Shown here: in pieces, positions 1 to 9,702 of the stretch
Position numbering within the stretch: the first letter of the stretch is position 1
Layout of the letters: every line of letters starts with the position of its first letter
NCBI GenBank assembly: GCA_019155205.2
Contig: JAHNZQ020000049.1
Span: 1,604,236-1,654,289 of the forward strand
DNA length: 50,054 bases
Source of the DNA: Gracilaria vermiculophylla
Lineage: Eukaryota; Rhodophyta; Florideophyceae; Gracilariales; Gracilariaceae
Direction of reading: 5' to 3'
Translations under genes and position numbers: made by a program
The notes under the pieces: generated by a model
The model's input: only the letters and a program-made list of their open reading frames with translations
What the model was told of the DNA's origin: nothing
Database searches by the model: none

Positions 1-66
1 TGCGCAGCATACGTATCGCCGCCACGGGCCCGCCGCCCCCCCTTTTTTGCGTGCCCCCGCGCTTTT

Positions 67-114
67 AGAACTCCGCCCCCCCCCCCCCCCCCCTCCCCCC
101 CCCCCCCCCCCGTC
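67..114. repeat. poly-C tract
   Basis: The plus strand is almost pure C here, broken by a single T, and then grades into GC-rich sequence before the first gene. Homopolymers of this length are often misassembled, so the exact length is unreliable. On the minus strand it is a long G run that could form a quadruplex. It ends about 50 bp upstream of the first ATG. Confidence 0.85.
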
Positions 115-165
115 CCCTGCGCCGCCTCGTCGCTCCGTCTTCGCGGCGCCATCCCCGACCTCGCC

Positions 166-828
166 ATGAGCCATCGACGATCGTCTGTGGCCGCCGCTAA
201 TCGCGTGCCTTCGCGTCGTCAAAATTACGCCCAACCACGTGACTCACGTTCGCCCAACGCCCCGGACAAACGCGAGCTGACTGCCACGCAACTGCTTCTC
301 TTCAAACTTTTTGGCTGCTTTTCCGCGCCAGACGATTTGCCGCCGCCCGACCTTGAGAAGCCCATATACCAGGCCTCCAAGTCCACCAGCTCCACAATCA
401 GCGCCCGAAACCGCTCCAGCCCGGACTCGAGCGACTTCTCGCGAAAGAGAAGCTTATCATCCACCTACACCGCATCCACGGCAACGCGCCCGTCGCGCCA
501 GATGACGCACGGTGCGGCCGCTAGGCAACAATTTCCACGGGTAATGCCGGTTGACAGCCCCGTCGCCCGCTTTGCGTTGCCTACCGCCGAGGGGCACCTC
601 AATTTGAAACAAACTCTACCCCCGAAAACCTCTCAGCAACTTCATTCCTCCCCTGTTTCCGTTTCGCAAACCAACTCTTCGCATCCTGCCCTGGCACATT
701 CGTCGTCGTCATCGTCACAGTCGAAAGCGTTACAAAATATGAGCGCTACCCCTGCAACATCAAATACCACTGCGCCTCATAACGCGTCTTCACCAGTGTC
801 TCGTCTGACTGCCATGTTTGAGCAATAG
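166..828 (+). CDS. Ser/Pro-rich hypothetical protein
   Basis: This 220-residue open frame starts at an ATG preceded by pyrimidine-rich DNA and ends in TAG. I do not recognise a family. The protein is basic at the N-terminus and has one more hydrophobic and acidic stretch (about residues 40-70, around LLLFKLFGCF and PPPDLEKPIY). The remainder is low-complexity, rich in Ser, Thr, Pro and Ala, with a run of seven Ser near residue 180. No signal peptide, membrane helix or catalytic motif is visible. Its codons are GC-rich like those of the recognised genes, which supports it being coding. It could be a complete disordered protein or the first exon of a larger gene, because the DNA after the stop contains no recognisable continuation. 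Confidence 0.5.
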   Translation: MSHRRSSVAAANRVPSRRQNYAQPRDSRSPNAPDKRELTATQLLLFKLFGCFSAPDDLPPPDLEKPIYQASKSTSSTISARNRSSPDSSDFSRKRSLSSTYTASTATRPSRQMTHGAAARQQFPRVMPVDSPVARFALPTAEGHLNLKQTLPPKTSQQLHSSPVSVSQTNSSHPALAHSSSSSSQSKALQNMSATPATSNTTAPHNASSPVSRLTAMFEQ

Positions 829-3800
829 CCGACAGGATTGTATTTCTTGGTGTTGCGTTGTCTTCCTTTTGCCACCCCAACTGCGCCCGCTCTTTGCTTT
901 CAAATCAACTCTTTCTTCGTGCTGATGCTCTATGGAATAGCCATTGCGTCCGTCGCGACAACAGCATCACAATATTCAATATTCATTACTATGTTTATCC
1001 TCCAACTACAAACGTAAACTACATCCACCATCAAAAGCAGACACATATCCACGGCTCCTCGCTTTCCAGACAGATTGCACGAGCGTTCGGCCGTTTGCGT
1101 GCATTTTTGTTGCTTGCGCATTGCGTTCCCTGAAAAAGCTTACATTCGTATTCCTTGAAAAATATCCAACATAAGCAATCTGTCTCCTGCGTCAGCAGAA
1201 CCAATAGCCGTTGTTACAGTATCTTCCTCCTGTTTGCGTCAACGCCCTACTTCATGGACCACCCTCGCCCGGGCCAAAGCGCCTCATGGTGCGACAATGC
1301 AGCTCATGTACGAGGGTTACCCAAGGGTACCAGCCAAACCTTTTCTTCAGATGGCCCGATCGAAGTTGATTACTCAGCAAAAATCACAATCGCTCTTTCG
1401 AACATGTGCGCGACAGCGCCAGGCTCGTCTCCATCTTGAACCATAAGCTCGAACGAGCAATAGTTAATCGACAGTCTTACCAACGTGTTCGTTCATAGGA
1501 AAGACCTTGACGAATCGGCGTTGGGAAAAGACTTGACCATTCTTGAAGAAGAGGTTGGCTTAAACGGCTTTTTTCCGAAAACAGAGGTGGCAACGCGTCG
1601 GGGTGTGCACCATGCAAACGCTTCTTTTTAACGAAATTTAACTACTCGATAAACTTACGCAGTGCTGGAATGATTCGGCCGACAAGTCGTCACTGCAGCA
1701 GGTGCGTCGTGGAAATGTTTGTTTGTCCTCGTGGAACAAAGAGGCAAGGCATGGTGAGATGGGGACATCATTCCCTTGTCACGCTTCTTTTGCACTGTTT
1801 TGCACACCATCTCTTCGTGGCCCGAATCTGTCTTTTGACTTATTTCGTCGTGGATAAAAACCTGCGGGACTCGTGATACAAATTGGTTTACATCCGTTAT
1901 TCAAATTTAGTTGGAAACGAAAAACGGTGAGATCCATCGTTGGCACCATAACATTCGCTATCTGTAAAAGGTGAGCCTTTTCCAAGTATAGACACTTAAC
2001 ATTACAACAATTTTCGTTTGTAAACAATGGAAAAGAAGACCCAGATCCAGAAGGGAAAAAGATAGCATCAATAGCCCTGGCCATTTTCTCACCGTACTTA
2101 AGCTCTATTCAAATTCTTAAAGCTCTTACTCAAAGAAGCACCTTGGAAGATGTACTTTGAGAAATGCATTAAAAAAATGTAAAGAACCCTGTTTCAATAT
2201 TTGTTAAATATCAGCTCGACTTTGACTCTTAGATAGTACATCCAAACGCCACCGGAGACAAAACATTATGGCCAGAAGCGTACATTTGCACAAAAGTCGT
2301 TTTCATTGATTTGCACTTGGCTCACAAAAATAATTTCTCTTCCCTCCAGACCGGGTTTTCCATGCTTCAGAATCACAAGTGGCATACCGTACAGAAATAG
2401 CAAAAACATTTTCTCACAATGATGTATTTATGTCCACCTCCATTTCTTCGTTTTTGCTCATCATTTGTAACAATTTACAATTTCTCTTTACTATTATTCG
2501 AATTTTTTTGTCACTTTGTACTTCTTTCTCAAAAGCACAACATTCTTACATTTTACCATAGGCAAAACAATTTCATTAACACTTTCAGAGTTGATTGTTT
2601 GATCCTTCAAAAGACATCGCACATCAATTACAATCACTTTATAAACCTGTAAAGTCTTTGAAAACCCTTTCCGAATAAAGGAGATTATTCTCAAGGAGAA
2701 AAACCAATCCGCTACATAATAAAAAATACGAGCTAAAAAAAAACATTCACCATGTACAGAAACAGTACATGTCGTGCGTCCAACATCCCACCCTTTCTAT
2801 TCAAAACAAAAGCATTTCTTTGTGGGTTTTAGACGTTTATCTCGAAAGAACTTCTTTAGCATGTCACCGTTTCACGAAATCCAAAAATTATTCATACAAC
2901 TCAAAGAAAGCTTATTTGCTCAGATCGAAAATCGCTTTGATGTTCTGAAGTGAGGATAAATTTTCAAATTAAGAAATTTGAAGAGCTGCGGGTTGATAAT
3001 ATAATTTCCATGTTTCACACATTAAACACCAAAACACCAATTAAAAATTAATCAGCAAACTTTGAGAACAATGGCTTATACTTGATTCAAGAATCGTATC
3101 TTCTCCAAAAGAAAAAAGTAACTTCCAGATGAGCCAGAAAAGCATAATAACGTACAACCATCTCTATTAAGTACAAGACAAGCAAAGTTCTATGTGTATC
3201 TCAAAATTGGAGATTGTATACGTTTAATGGACCCCTTACTATTTTCTTAAATTGTGGAGAAATGGGGGCTCCTGAGAAAATAAAAGCCTAAAGAAGATAT
3301 TCGTAATTTTTCTCATTCTGCTGTGAACGACACCTTTTGTAAGCACAGCTCCTCAGAAAAAGGAAAAAAGAACATAAACCAGGATAAGGGCAGTAGCTGC
3401 AAATGAGGCAACGCTAGAGCGCTCGGAGAAAATGCTATTATTTGAGCCAAAGGCAATTGCCAGGACATGTTGAAACCTGAAATGATTTTTCGCCCGCTTG
3501 GGGACCTGCGTTCAAGAAAAAGAACGGCAAAAAAAACTTTAGAAAACACCAGGTAAGCTTTCTCGCAGTGTAGTAAAGGTGATTCTGTTGGAAAGTTTTA
3601 TCCGGCGTCTGATCTTTCGTCTAAGTTTAAGAATCCTTCGATGCCTGATTTCTTCCATTAATTATTTTCTCGACCCGTCACTCTGTCAACAGCGAAAATC
3701 TTTTGACGATTAGTTGAATCGCCATACCCTTTCCGCCTCGGGTGATTGACGCCATTAAAATTTTATGGGCTGTCAGAGTCGGGTTTCTTTTTCACGATCA

Positions 3801-5479
3801 CATTTTATGGACGGACTAGATGAGTTATCTTTTTATAAATATCTTCTGAGCTCAAAATTTTTAATGCATCGGATCTGTATGGGAGCTCGTTCCAGGCACG
3901 AAATAGTGGACAAATGCAATGGAAAAGTTCAAGTTGTTTTTAAAATTGTCTACAGAAAACAGTGTTTTTGGCTCTCAGTTATTGCAGAACTAGTCAGAAG
4001 AAAATGTATAACATTTTTGTCATTCCGTTTCAAAAATTGTAACCATGAGATGCCGACTGAGCGAAGAAAAAAAACCGATTCAAATGACAACTTTAAGTTT
4101 TTTTGTGGAAATATCTACCCAATTATTGGCTTTCAGGCGCCAAGAAGATAGCTATCGCAAGTATGCAGGTGAGGATATTTTTTCAGATGTACTGATGAAT
4201 GGCATTTGTTTGGTTGATACATTTGCAGGAGAAACCGATGTGGAGCTATTATGGTGCAGCAAAATGTGATTTTTCGACCAGGTTAGGTGGATTGGAGTAT
4301 CACATCTATCTCTCATGTGCGTGGCTTTGGAAGCTCTTTCTTCGATAAAATATCAGAAAAATGCACCAGACGCAGAGAAATATGTATGAAAAGAGCGAAT
4401 ATGGTGTTGGTTGAGGGGGTACTGAAAGCATATGTGAAAACGGAAAAAAACGAAAAAGAACGACTGCAGAGCAAGCATTCGCTCTCTCTTTGCTTGAAGC
4501 GATATCAAGTACAACGATGTTGTTGGATTAGAGAGCAGAGGATGGCAAAGCGATGTGTGGAGCCACGCTTAAAGAAGCAGCTGGTCATGAGGAATGGTGA
4601 AGTGGAGTTCAGAGATGTTGTTCATTGTTTTCTGCAGAACCCGATGAAGAACAGCGCAGATTAAGGATACGCTGATGATAAATTATTGGTGGCAATATTG
4701 CAACAATAGAAAACAGAGAAACAAGAAATGTTGGTGATTCGCGAGCAAAAAAGAGGTTCGATGCTTCAATGCAGACGATGAAGAGTGATATGGACAGGCT
4801 TTAGGTGTGCCATGCACGAAATTGACGACTTCTCTGCTACGGCTGTAGCCTAACCATTGCAGAAGAGGACTGTGTCCACAGATTCGGCATGATGACTTAT
4901 TACGAAGCGCGTGTTCGACAGCCAGACAGCGGTGCATGAAAGCCGCTATCGTTCGCGTCCACAACTTCGATACGATCCGAGTAATGGAGCTGTGCCAGCG
5001 TTACGTCACGTTTGCCGCTTTTTGGCGTCGACTCATTCGTACCGACCGCCATGAGAACACGTGCTCTGCATGCAGTACGACGGTTCCTTTTAGTACAGTA
5101 GCCACGTCGACAGCTATGCTCACACTCTTTCAACGCTTCGTGTCCACGATGACCCGTGGCCACGCAAGCCCATGGCCCTATGAAGTTGTGCCCGTTGTGC
5201 ACGCTGTTTATAGTGTACAGCAATTGGGCGTCGTCATTGGCGTTCAAAGTTGACTGCCACCTCTCCTGCCACGCCCATTGATGCGATTATCCCGCGTCAC
5301 AAAGCCATCGCCCACGACTTTGCGACTCACGTCATCGTCCGCCAGCGATCAACTGACCTGCTGAAGCCCCCTCCTTCCTCATTCTCATCAGTTCACGTTC
5401 GATCCGCTCGCCCCGTCATTGCGCCCAGCTTCTCTCAACTCCACCTCACCTGTATTGGTTTCCTTCGCACCTCGTCCGA
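829..5479. other. long stretch without a recognisable gene
   Basis: About 4.6 kb separate the first gene from the ER chaperone. From roughly 1.9 to 4.7 kb the sequence is AT-rich with many stops in all frames. Short open frames exist (for example near 3765-4151 and 4287-4664, plus strand), but none shows a motif, consistent codon bias or homologous pattern that I recognise. The part from about 4.9 to 5.48 kb becomes GC-richer and is presumably the promoter and 5' leader of the chaperone gene. Unrecognised short exons cannot be excluded. Confidence 0.5.
5327..5334 (-). promoter_or_regulatory. candidate unfolded-protein-response element
   Basis: The minus strand reads TGACGTGA, an exact match to the animal UPRE consensus TGACGTG(G/A) bound by ATF6/XBP1-type bZIP factors. 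It lies about 146-153 bp upstream of the start codon of an ER-lumenal chaperone, the kind of gene that pathway induces. A single 8-bp match can occur by chance, and use of this site in this lineage is inference. Confidence 0.35.
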
Positions 5480-8293
5480 ATGCCACCGCATCATTTGGCT
5501 CCCCCTCTCTTGGCTGTGCTGTTGCTCTTCCTCGCCCTGCTTTCACCATGCTCAGCCAGTCTCATGGCCGTAGATCTGGGCCTTTCATACATCAAAGTCG
5601 CAGTAGCGCGGCCAGGAAAGGGACTGGAGCTCGTTACAAACGAGCAGTCCAAGCGTAAGACCCCTGCTGCCGTCGCCTTCACCACCGAGGGTGAGCGCCT
5701 TTTCGGCGATGCCGCAATCGCCTACGCCGCAAAGGCGCCTGCACGCGCTATACTCGACGGCCGCGCCGTCATTGCAGAGTGTGCCACGGATTCGGATCCG
5801 GGACCTTTCTGCCAACGTTTGCGCTATTCGGTGGATGGTGTCGCCGATTTCACAGGCGAAGAGATCGTCGCCATGTTACTGTCTATGGCCAAACGGCAGG
5901 CTTCTGCCGCCCTTGGTGGCGCTTCTGTCAAGGATATAGCAGTAACTGTGCCTGCCTGGTTTGATGAACGCCAGCGGCTCGCAATTGCTGATGCTGCGCG
6001 CATCGCGGGCCTCAACTGCCTTGGCGTCGTTAACTCCAACACTGCCGCTGCCATCAAGTACGCCCTGGACGGCAAAGCGAAGCCCTCCGAGGCAGCTATC
6101 GCTGCCGAAAAGCAGAAGGACAAGAAGAAGAGAACTCCGAAGACCATCACACAAAAGGTAATGTTCTATGATCTCGGCGCTAGTGGCGCGACGGCATCCG
6201 TCGCCGAGTTCACGTCCGACGTGTCCTCAGGCTCTGTATCGCGCGTCAAAATGCTCTCCCACGCCTGGGAACACGGCGTCAGCGGACGACTGCTGGACTC
6301 GATTGTCATAGACCGCCTGGCTGATGCCTTCGATGAGCAGCGTGATGCGGCTGCTACTCCTGCCCGCGAACTTCCTCGGGTCATGATGCGTCTCAGAAAG
6401 GAAGCTCAGAAAGTTCGCGAGGTTCTGAGCGCTAACACGGAGACATATGTTTCAGTCGCTAGCTTGCACGACGATGTGGACCTGAGGACTAGCATTTCTC
6501 GCACAGATTTCGAATCAAAGGCCGCTTCCATGATTGAGCTCGTAGGCGGACCGGCGAAGGCCGCGTTGCATAAAGCTGGATTGAAGGCCGTCGATCTGGA
6601 TGCAGTCGTGCCTTTTGGAGGTGCGAGTCGCACGCCCAAGGTGCAAGCCAAAATCTGCGATACGCTTCGCATTAATACTCTGAACAAGAGCATCAATACC
6701 GACGAAGCGGCCGTGATGGGAGCTGTTTTCTTTGCCGCATCTCTTAGCAGCACGTTCCGAGTGCGCAAGCTCGATTTCGAAGATGTTTACGGTAGACCTA
6801 TTTCGGCAGAGATCGAAAAGGAGTCCAAATCGGGCCTTTTTGCTGGCTCTGGTAAGCCTGCGGTCCAGCAAGTCGTGCTATTCCCTACTGGTGCAGCAAA
6901 AATGCCTTCCAAGAAAACTCTCAGTCTGAACAAAAAGAATGACTTTGGATTACAGCTTTTTCTTGACATGGACAGCTCTGGAATGAGTCGCTTCCCTGAG
7001 CGCACTCTGTATGCAGGTATCAAGGTGAATGGTGTGGCTAATGTGTTGAAGAAGCTGAAAGACTCGTCCAAGGCGAAGACAGCCACGCCCAGAGTGGCAC
7101 TGACCTTCCACGTCGATCGTAGCGGGAACATCCGAGTGGGTACAGCAGAGAGCTCTGTGGATGAGACAATCGTCGTGGAACGGGAGGTGATCATCGAGGA
7201 TGGAAAAACATCAAAAGACAACAAGTCCGAAGACAAGAAGCCGGAGACGTCGGGGAATTCTCCTGACGACAAACCTTCTGAGACCGTCGAAGAGGAGAAA
7301 GCCGACTTCTCACCTGAAGTGGAGCAAACGGGCGAAGGCGACGAATCAAGCACCGAATCGGACAACGAGGAGGAGAAGGAGAAGAAGAAGAAAAAGAAGA
7401 AGAAGACGAAAATTGAAAAGTCTACTCAGACGATCGTGCATCGACTGCCTCTCACGGTTGAGTATGTAGAAGGAGAGGGTCTTTACGGCGCCCAGATGTC
7501 TGGCAAGCAACTCGAAGCTGCCAAGAAAGTGTTAAAGGACTTGGAGGACGCCGATAACGAACGCGTCGAGCGGGCCGACGCGCTTAACTCGTTAGAGGGG
7601 TACATTCTAGACATACGGTCCAAGGTTCGAGGCGCTGATGAGGAGGACGAGTTGTACAAGGTGTCGACGGAAGAAGAGCGAGAACAGATTGTTTCTGTAT
7701 TTGATGAGGCTGAAGATTGGATGTATACGGAAGAGGCGAAGCAGACTGCAAACTTGCGGAGAAAACACCACGAGCTCCAGAAGCTGTTCACGCCATTGGA
7801 GATGAGAGCCTCAGAGCTGGCTAAGCGACCTGAAGCTCTTCAGAAGCTTTCTTCTGCTAGTGACATGAGTCTGGAACAAATTGTATTGCTGCGTGAGCTT
7901 CACGTGCAGCGAAACAGTGATAGGGTGGGCGAATTTGACGAAGTGATCGAGTTCACAAATTCTGTCAAGGCGTGGGTGACAGAAACTGAAACGCGACAGG
8001 CGGGCATGCCCCTTACAGAGGAACCCGTTGTGACAGTGAGACAAATCATGGAGAAAGGAATATCGTTGAAAGAAAGGGTTGAGAACACTTTGAAGATTGA
8101 ACTACCTCCGCTGCCAGAAACTCCCCGCGCGGAGGCTGAGAGCGTGACCGAGGGGGCCGACGTGAATTCAACAAGCGGCGTAGGTGACGGGGAGGACGAT
8201 GAGGTCGGTGTGGGCCCGGGACCCAACTTGGAGTCGGCCCAGGCGGGGGCCGGGGCGGCTGCTGGAGCGGGCGGTGGAAAGGATGAGCTGTAA
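5480..8293 (+). CDS. HYOU1: ER-lumenal HSP70-superfamily chaperone (GRP170/HYOU1/Lhs1 type)
   Basis: This 937-residue protein is a large HSP110/GRP170-class HSP70, expected to bind unfolded proteins in the ER lumen and act as nucleotide exchange factor for BiP. A hydrophobic signal peptide (residues 1-26, cleavage after CSA) precedes the ATPase domain: phosphate-1 motif AVDLG near 30, TVPAWF near 156, phosphate-2 motif FYDLGASGA near 229 and the adenosine motif FGGASRTPKV near 379. The NTDEAAVMGA segment near 406 is typical of this subfamily. A beta-sandwich domain follows, then a charged loop (about 570-650, Asp/Glu-rich and ending in a poly-Lys run), the C-terminal helical domain, a Gly/Ala-rich tail and a terminal KDEL retrieval signal. 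Length and order match GRP170 (about 900-1000 residues). There is no intron. The ATG chosen is the one that supplies the signal peptide. It is convergent with the glutathione peroxidase gene. Confidence 0.95.
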   Translation: MPPHHLAPPLLAVLLLFLALLSPCSASLMAVDLGLSYIKVAVARPGKGLELVTNEQSKRKTPAAVAFTTEGERLFGDAAIAYAAKAPARAILDGRAVIAECATDSDPGPFCQRLRYSVDGVADFTGEEIVAMLLSMAKRQASAALGGASVKDIAVTVPAWFDERQRLAIADAARIAGLNCLGVVNSNTAAAIKYALDGKAKPSEAAIAAEKQKDKKKRTPKTITQKVMFYDLGASGATASVAEFTSDVSSGSVSRVKMLSHAWEHGVSGRLLDSIVIDRLADAFDEQRDAAATPARELPRVMMRLRKEAQKVREVLSANTETYVSVASLHDDVDLRTSISRTDFESKAASMIELVGGPAKAALHKAGLKAVDLDAVVPFGGASRTPKVQAKICDTLRINTLNKSINTDEAAVMGAVFFAASLSSTFRVRKLDFEDVYGRPISAEIEKESKSGLFAGSGKPAVQQVVLFPTGAAKMPSKKTLSLNKKNDFGLQLFLDMDSSGMSRFPERTLYAGIKVNGVANVLKKLKDSSKAKTATPRVALTFHVDRSGNIRVGTAESSVDETIVVEREVIIEDGKTSKDNKSEDKKPETSGNSPDDKPSETVEEEKADFSPEVEQTGEGDESSTESDNEEEKEKKKKKKKKTKIEKSTQTIVHRLPLTVEYVEGEGLYGAQMSGKQLEAAKKVLKDLEDADNERVERADALNSLEGYILDIRSKVRGADEEDELYKVSTEEEREQIVSVFDEAEDWMYTEEAKQTANLRRKHHELQKLFTPLEMRASELAKRPEALQKLSSASDMSLEQIVLLRELHVQRNSDRVGEFDEVIEFTNSVKAWVTETETRQAGMPLTEEPVVTVRQIMEKGISLKERVENTLKIELPPLPETPRAEAESVTEGADVNSTSGVGDGEDDEVGVGPGPNLESAQAGAGAAAGAGGGKDEL

Positions 8294-8764
8294 GAGCGTT
8301 TTTTGTTTTAACGGAAACGTCGTGGGGCATTGCACTCACTTGTTGACGCAAGAGAGAAAAATGCCGATACACTTAATCTAACTGGAACATGACTCAGGGT
8401 TGTGGCGCGGTGCGCGAGTGGGCGGGTGGAATGTTGTCAACGGAAGAATTGGTCCCATGACGGAGCAGTGGGAACGGAAGGAGTCGTTATTGTCAATGGT
8501 GGTGATGGCTAGCCGGGAAGCTGGCGTGACGGCTGTAGCACGGAAGTTATGGGCGCAGCTGATGAAAGGGTTGTACGGGTGGGTTTTGTGTCGTTTACTT
8601 AATGCGCGGCTGGCCCAACCGCGGGTAGAGATTAGGATAGCTCATGATACTCTGGCGCGCAACTGTACAGCTCGTAAAACTGCGAAGTTATTTGTTGTCT
8701 GAGTGGGTGTGCACTCGCGAGAGGTGGCAACTGGTAAGCGATTATGACGCGTTTCGGTAGTCGC
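8294..8764. other. convergent 3' intergenic region
   Basis: This is the 470-bp spacer between the 3' ends of the chaperone (+) and peroxidase (-) genes. A 100-codon open frame (8400-8702, +) has no recognisable motif and overlaps what should be 3' untranslated sequence. I see no gene here. Confidence 0.55.
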
Positions 8765-9430
8765 TCAAAGCGCCTTATCAATTGCGGCCTCGATTTGTTG
8801 GTCGGTAGCGGAATTGCCAAAGCGGGCAACCGGCTCGCCGGACTTGTCAAATACGTAACGTCCATCAAAGTTCCAGGAAATTTGGGCGGGGAACTTGGAC
8901 TTGGCCAACTCAATGATGGGGTGTTGGTTGCTGCCATTGACGTTCGAGCGTTCCATGATTAGCAGTTTGTCGGCTCGCTGCAGGGCAAAGGTCTTGATCT
9001 GATCAGAAGAGCCGCTTTCCTGGAAGCCAAAAGAGTTGCAAGGAATGGCGACGGCCAAGAATTGATCGGGCGAGTACTTGTCCGTGAGTTTCTTGAAGAG
9101 CGTGTATCCGGCTTGCGTGTAACCACACGCCGACGCCACGTTCATGACGAACACAACCTTGCCGTCGAAGCGCTGCGGCGAGACCGGGTTGCCGTCGATG
9201 TCCTTCATGGGGGGGAGATCGGACAGCGTCATGGTGGGGGAGGGGCCGTCGTCGGCATGGGCGGCGGCAAGGGGGGTGGTGGCGAACAGCGTGGCGGAGA
9301 GCAAGGCGCCGCCAAAGAGGGCGCTGCGCGGGCGCGCTGCGGCCACTCGCGGTGCTGCGGCCACTCGCGGTGCTGCGGCGGGGAGCACGCGGCGTGCTAG
9401 TGCCAGCGCGGAAGGGACAAATGACAACAT
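8765..9430 (-). CDS. glutathione/thioredoxin peroxidase, Cys-type, with bipartite-looking presequence
   Basis: This 221-residue protein belongs to the glutathione peroxidase family, which reduces hydroperoxides. The catalytic signature NVASACGYT places the peroxidatic Cys at 102, where animal enzymes have selenocysteine. The IPCNSFGFQES motif (Gln137) and ISWNF (Trp186, Asn187) supply the rest of the catalytic tetrad. The third Cys, which acts as the resolving residue in plant thioredoxin-dependent enzymes (the ACTRFK region), is absent; the equivalent segment reads FALQRA. The N-terminus is long: a basic, Ala-rich segment with an 18-bp tandem duplication in its DNA (two RVAAAP-like repeats), then a hydrophobic stretch (about 38-56) ending in an AHA cleavage-type site. 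This resembles a bipartite presequence for the thylakoid lumen or the mitochondrial intermembrane space. It is transcribed away from the protease gene through a short shared promoter. Confidence 0.92.
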   Translation of the reverse strand: MLSFVPSALALARRVLPAAAPRVAAAPRVAAARPRSALFGGALLSATLFATTPLAAAHADDGPSPTMTLSDLPPMKDIDGNPVSPQRFDGKVVFVMNVASACGYTQAGYTLFKKLTDKYSPDQFLAVAIPCNSFGFQESGSSDQIKTFALQRADKLLIMERSNVNGSNQHPIIELAKSKFPAQISWNFDGRYVFDKSGEPVARFGNSATDQQIEAAIDKAL

Positions 9431-9702
9431 GGCGTGCGGCGCTGGAGGGGAGCACAGGACGGCGGGGGCTGACGGTTGGTGAGGGCGCGGTCGAAGGGGT
9501 GGGGCGGACGCATTGGTGCAAATACAGAAGCTGATCTAGCGAGGCGCCAGCGGCGCGTTTGCATGGGCGCGTGTCGCGTGCGGCACGCGGTGACAGCTGT
9601 GAGCTCTCCGGTGGCGCGCTCCGCTCTTGCGCAAATAATGACCCACAGCGTGCGGAGCGGCTCGGGCGTCTCTCCCCGCGCTCCGCTCCCCTCCTCACCG
9701 TC
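9431..9702. promoter_or_regulatory. short divergent promoter region
   Basis: Only 272 bp separate the ATG codons of the peroxidase (-) and the VIR3-like protease (+), so the two genes probably share a bidirectional promoter. The region is GC-rich and I see no clear TATA box inside it; the nearest one lies within the protease frame. The protease frame is open back to 9559, but only from a non-ATG codon, so this part is treated as noncoding. Confidence 0.5.

Noticed and set aside
3765..4664. Plus-strand frames of 125-128 codons
   Set aside because: They overlap each other in different phases, are AT-driven, and show no family motif.
6787..7365. 192-codon minus-strand frame inside the chaperone gene
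   Set aside because: It is a Ser-rich antisense shadow of the acidic and lysine-rich chaperone loop.
9559..9702. N-terminal extension of the VIR3-like protein
   Set aside because: The frame opens at a TTG codon; the first ATG is at 9703.
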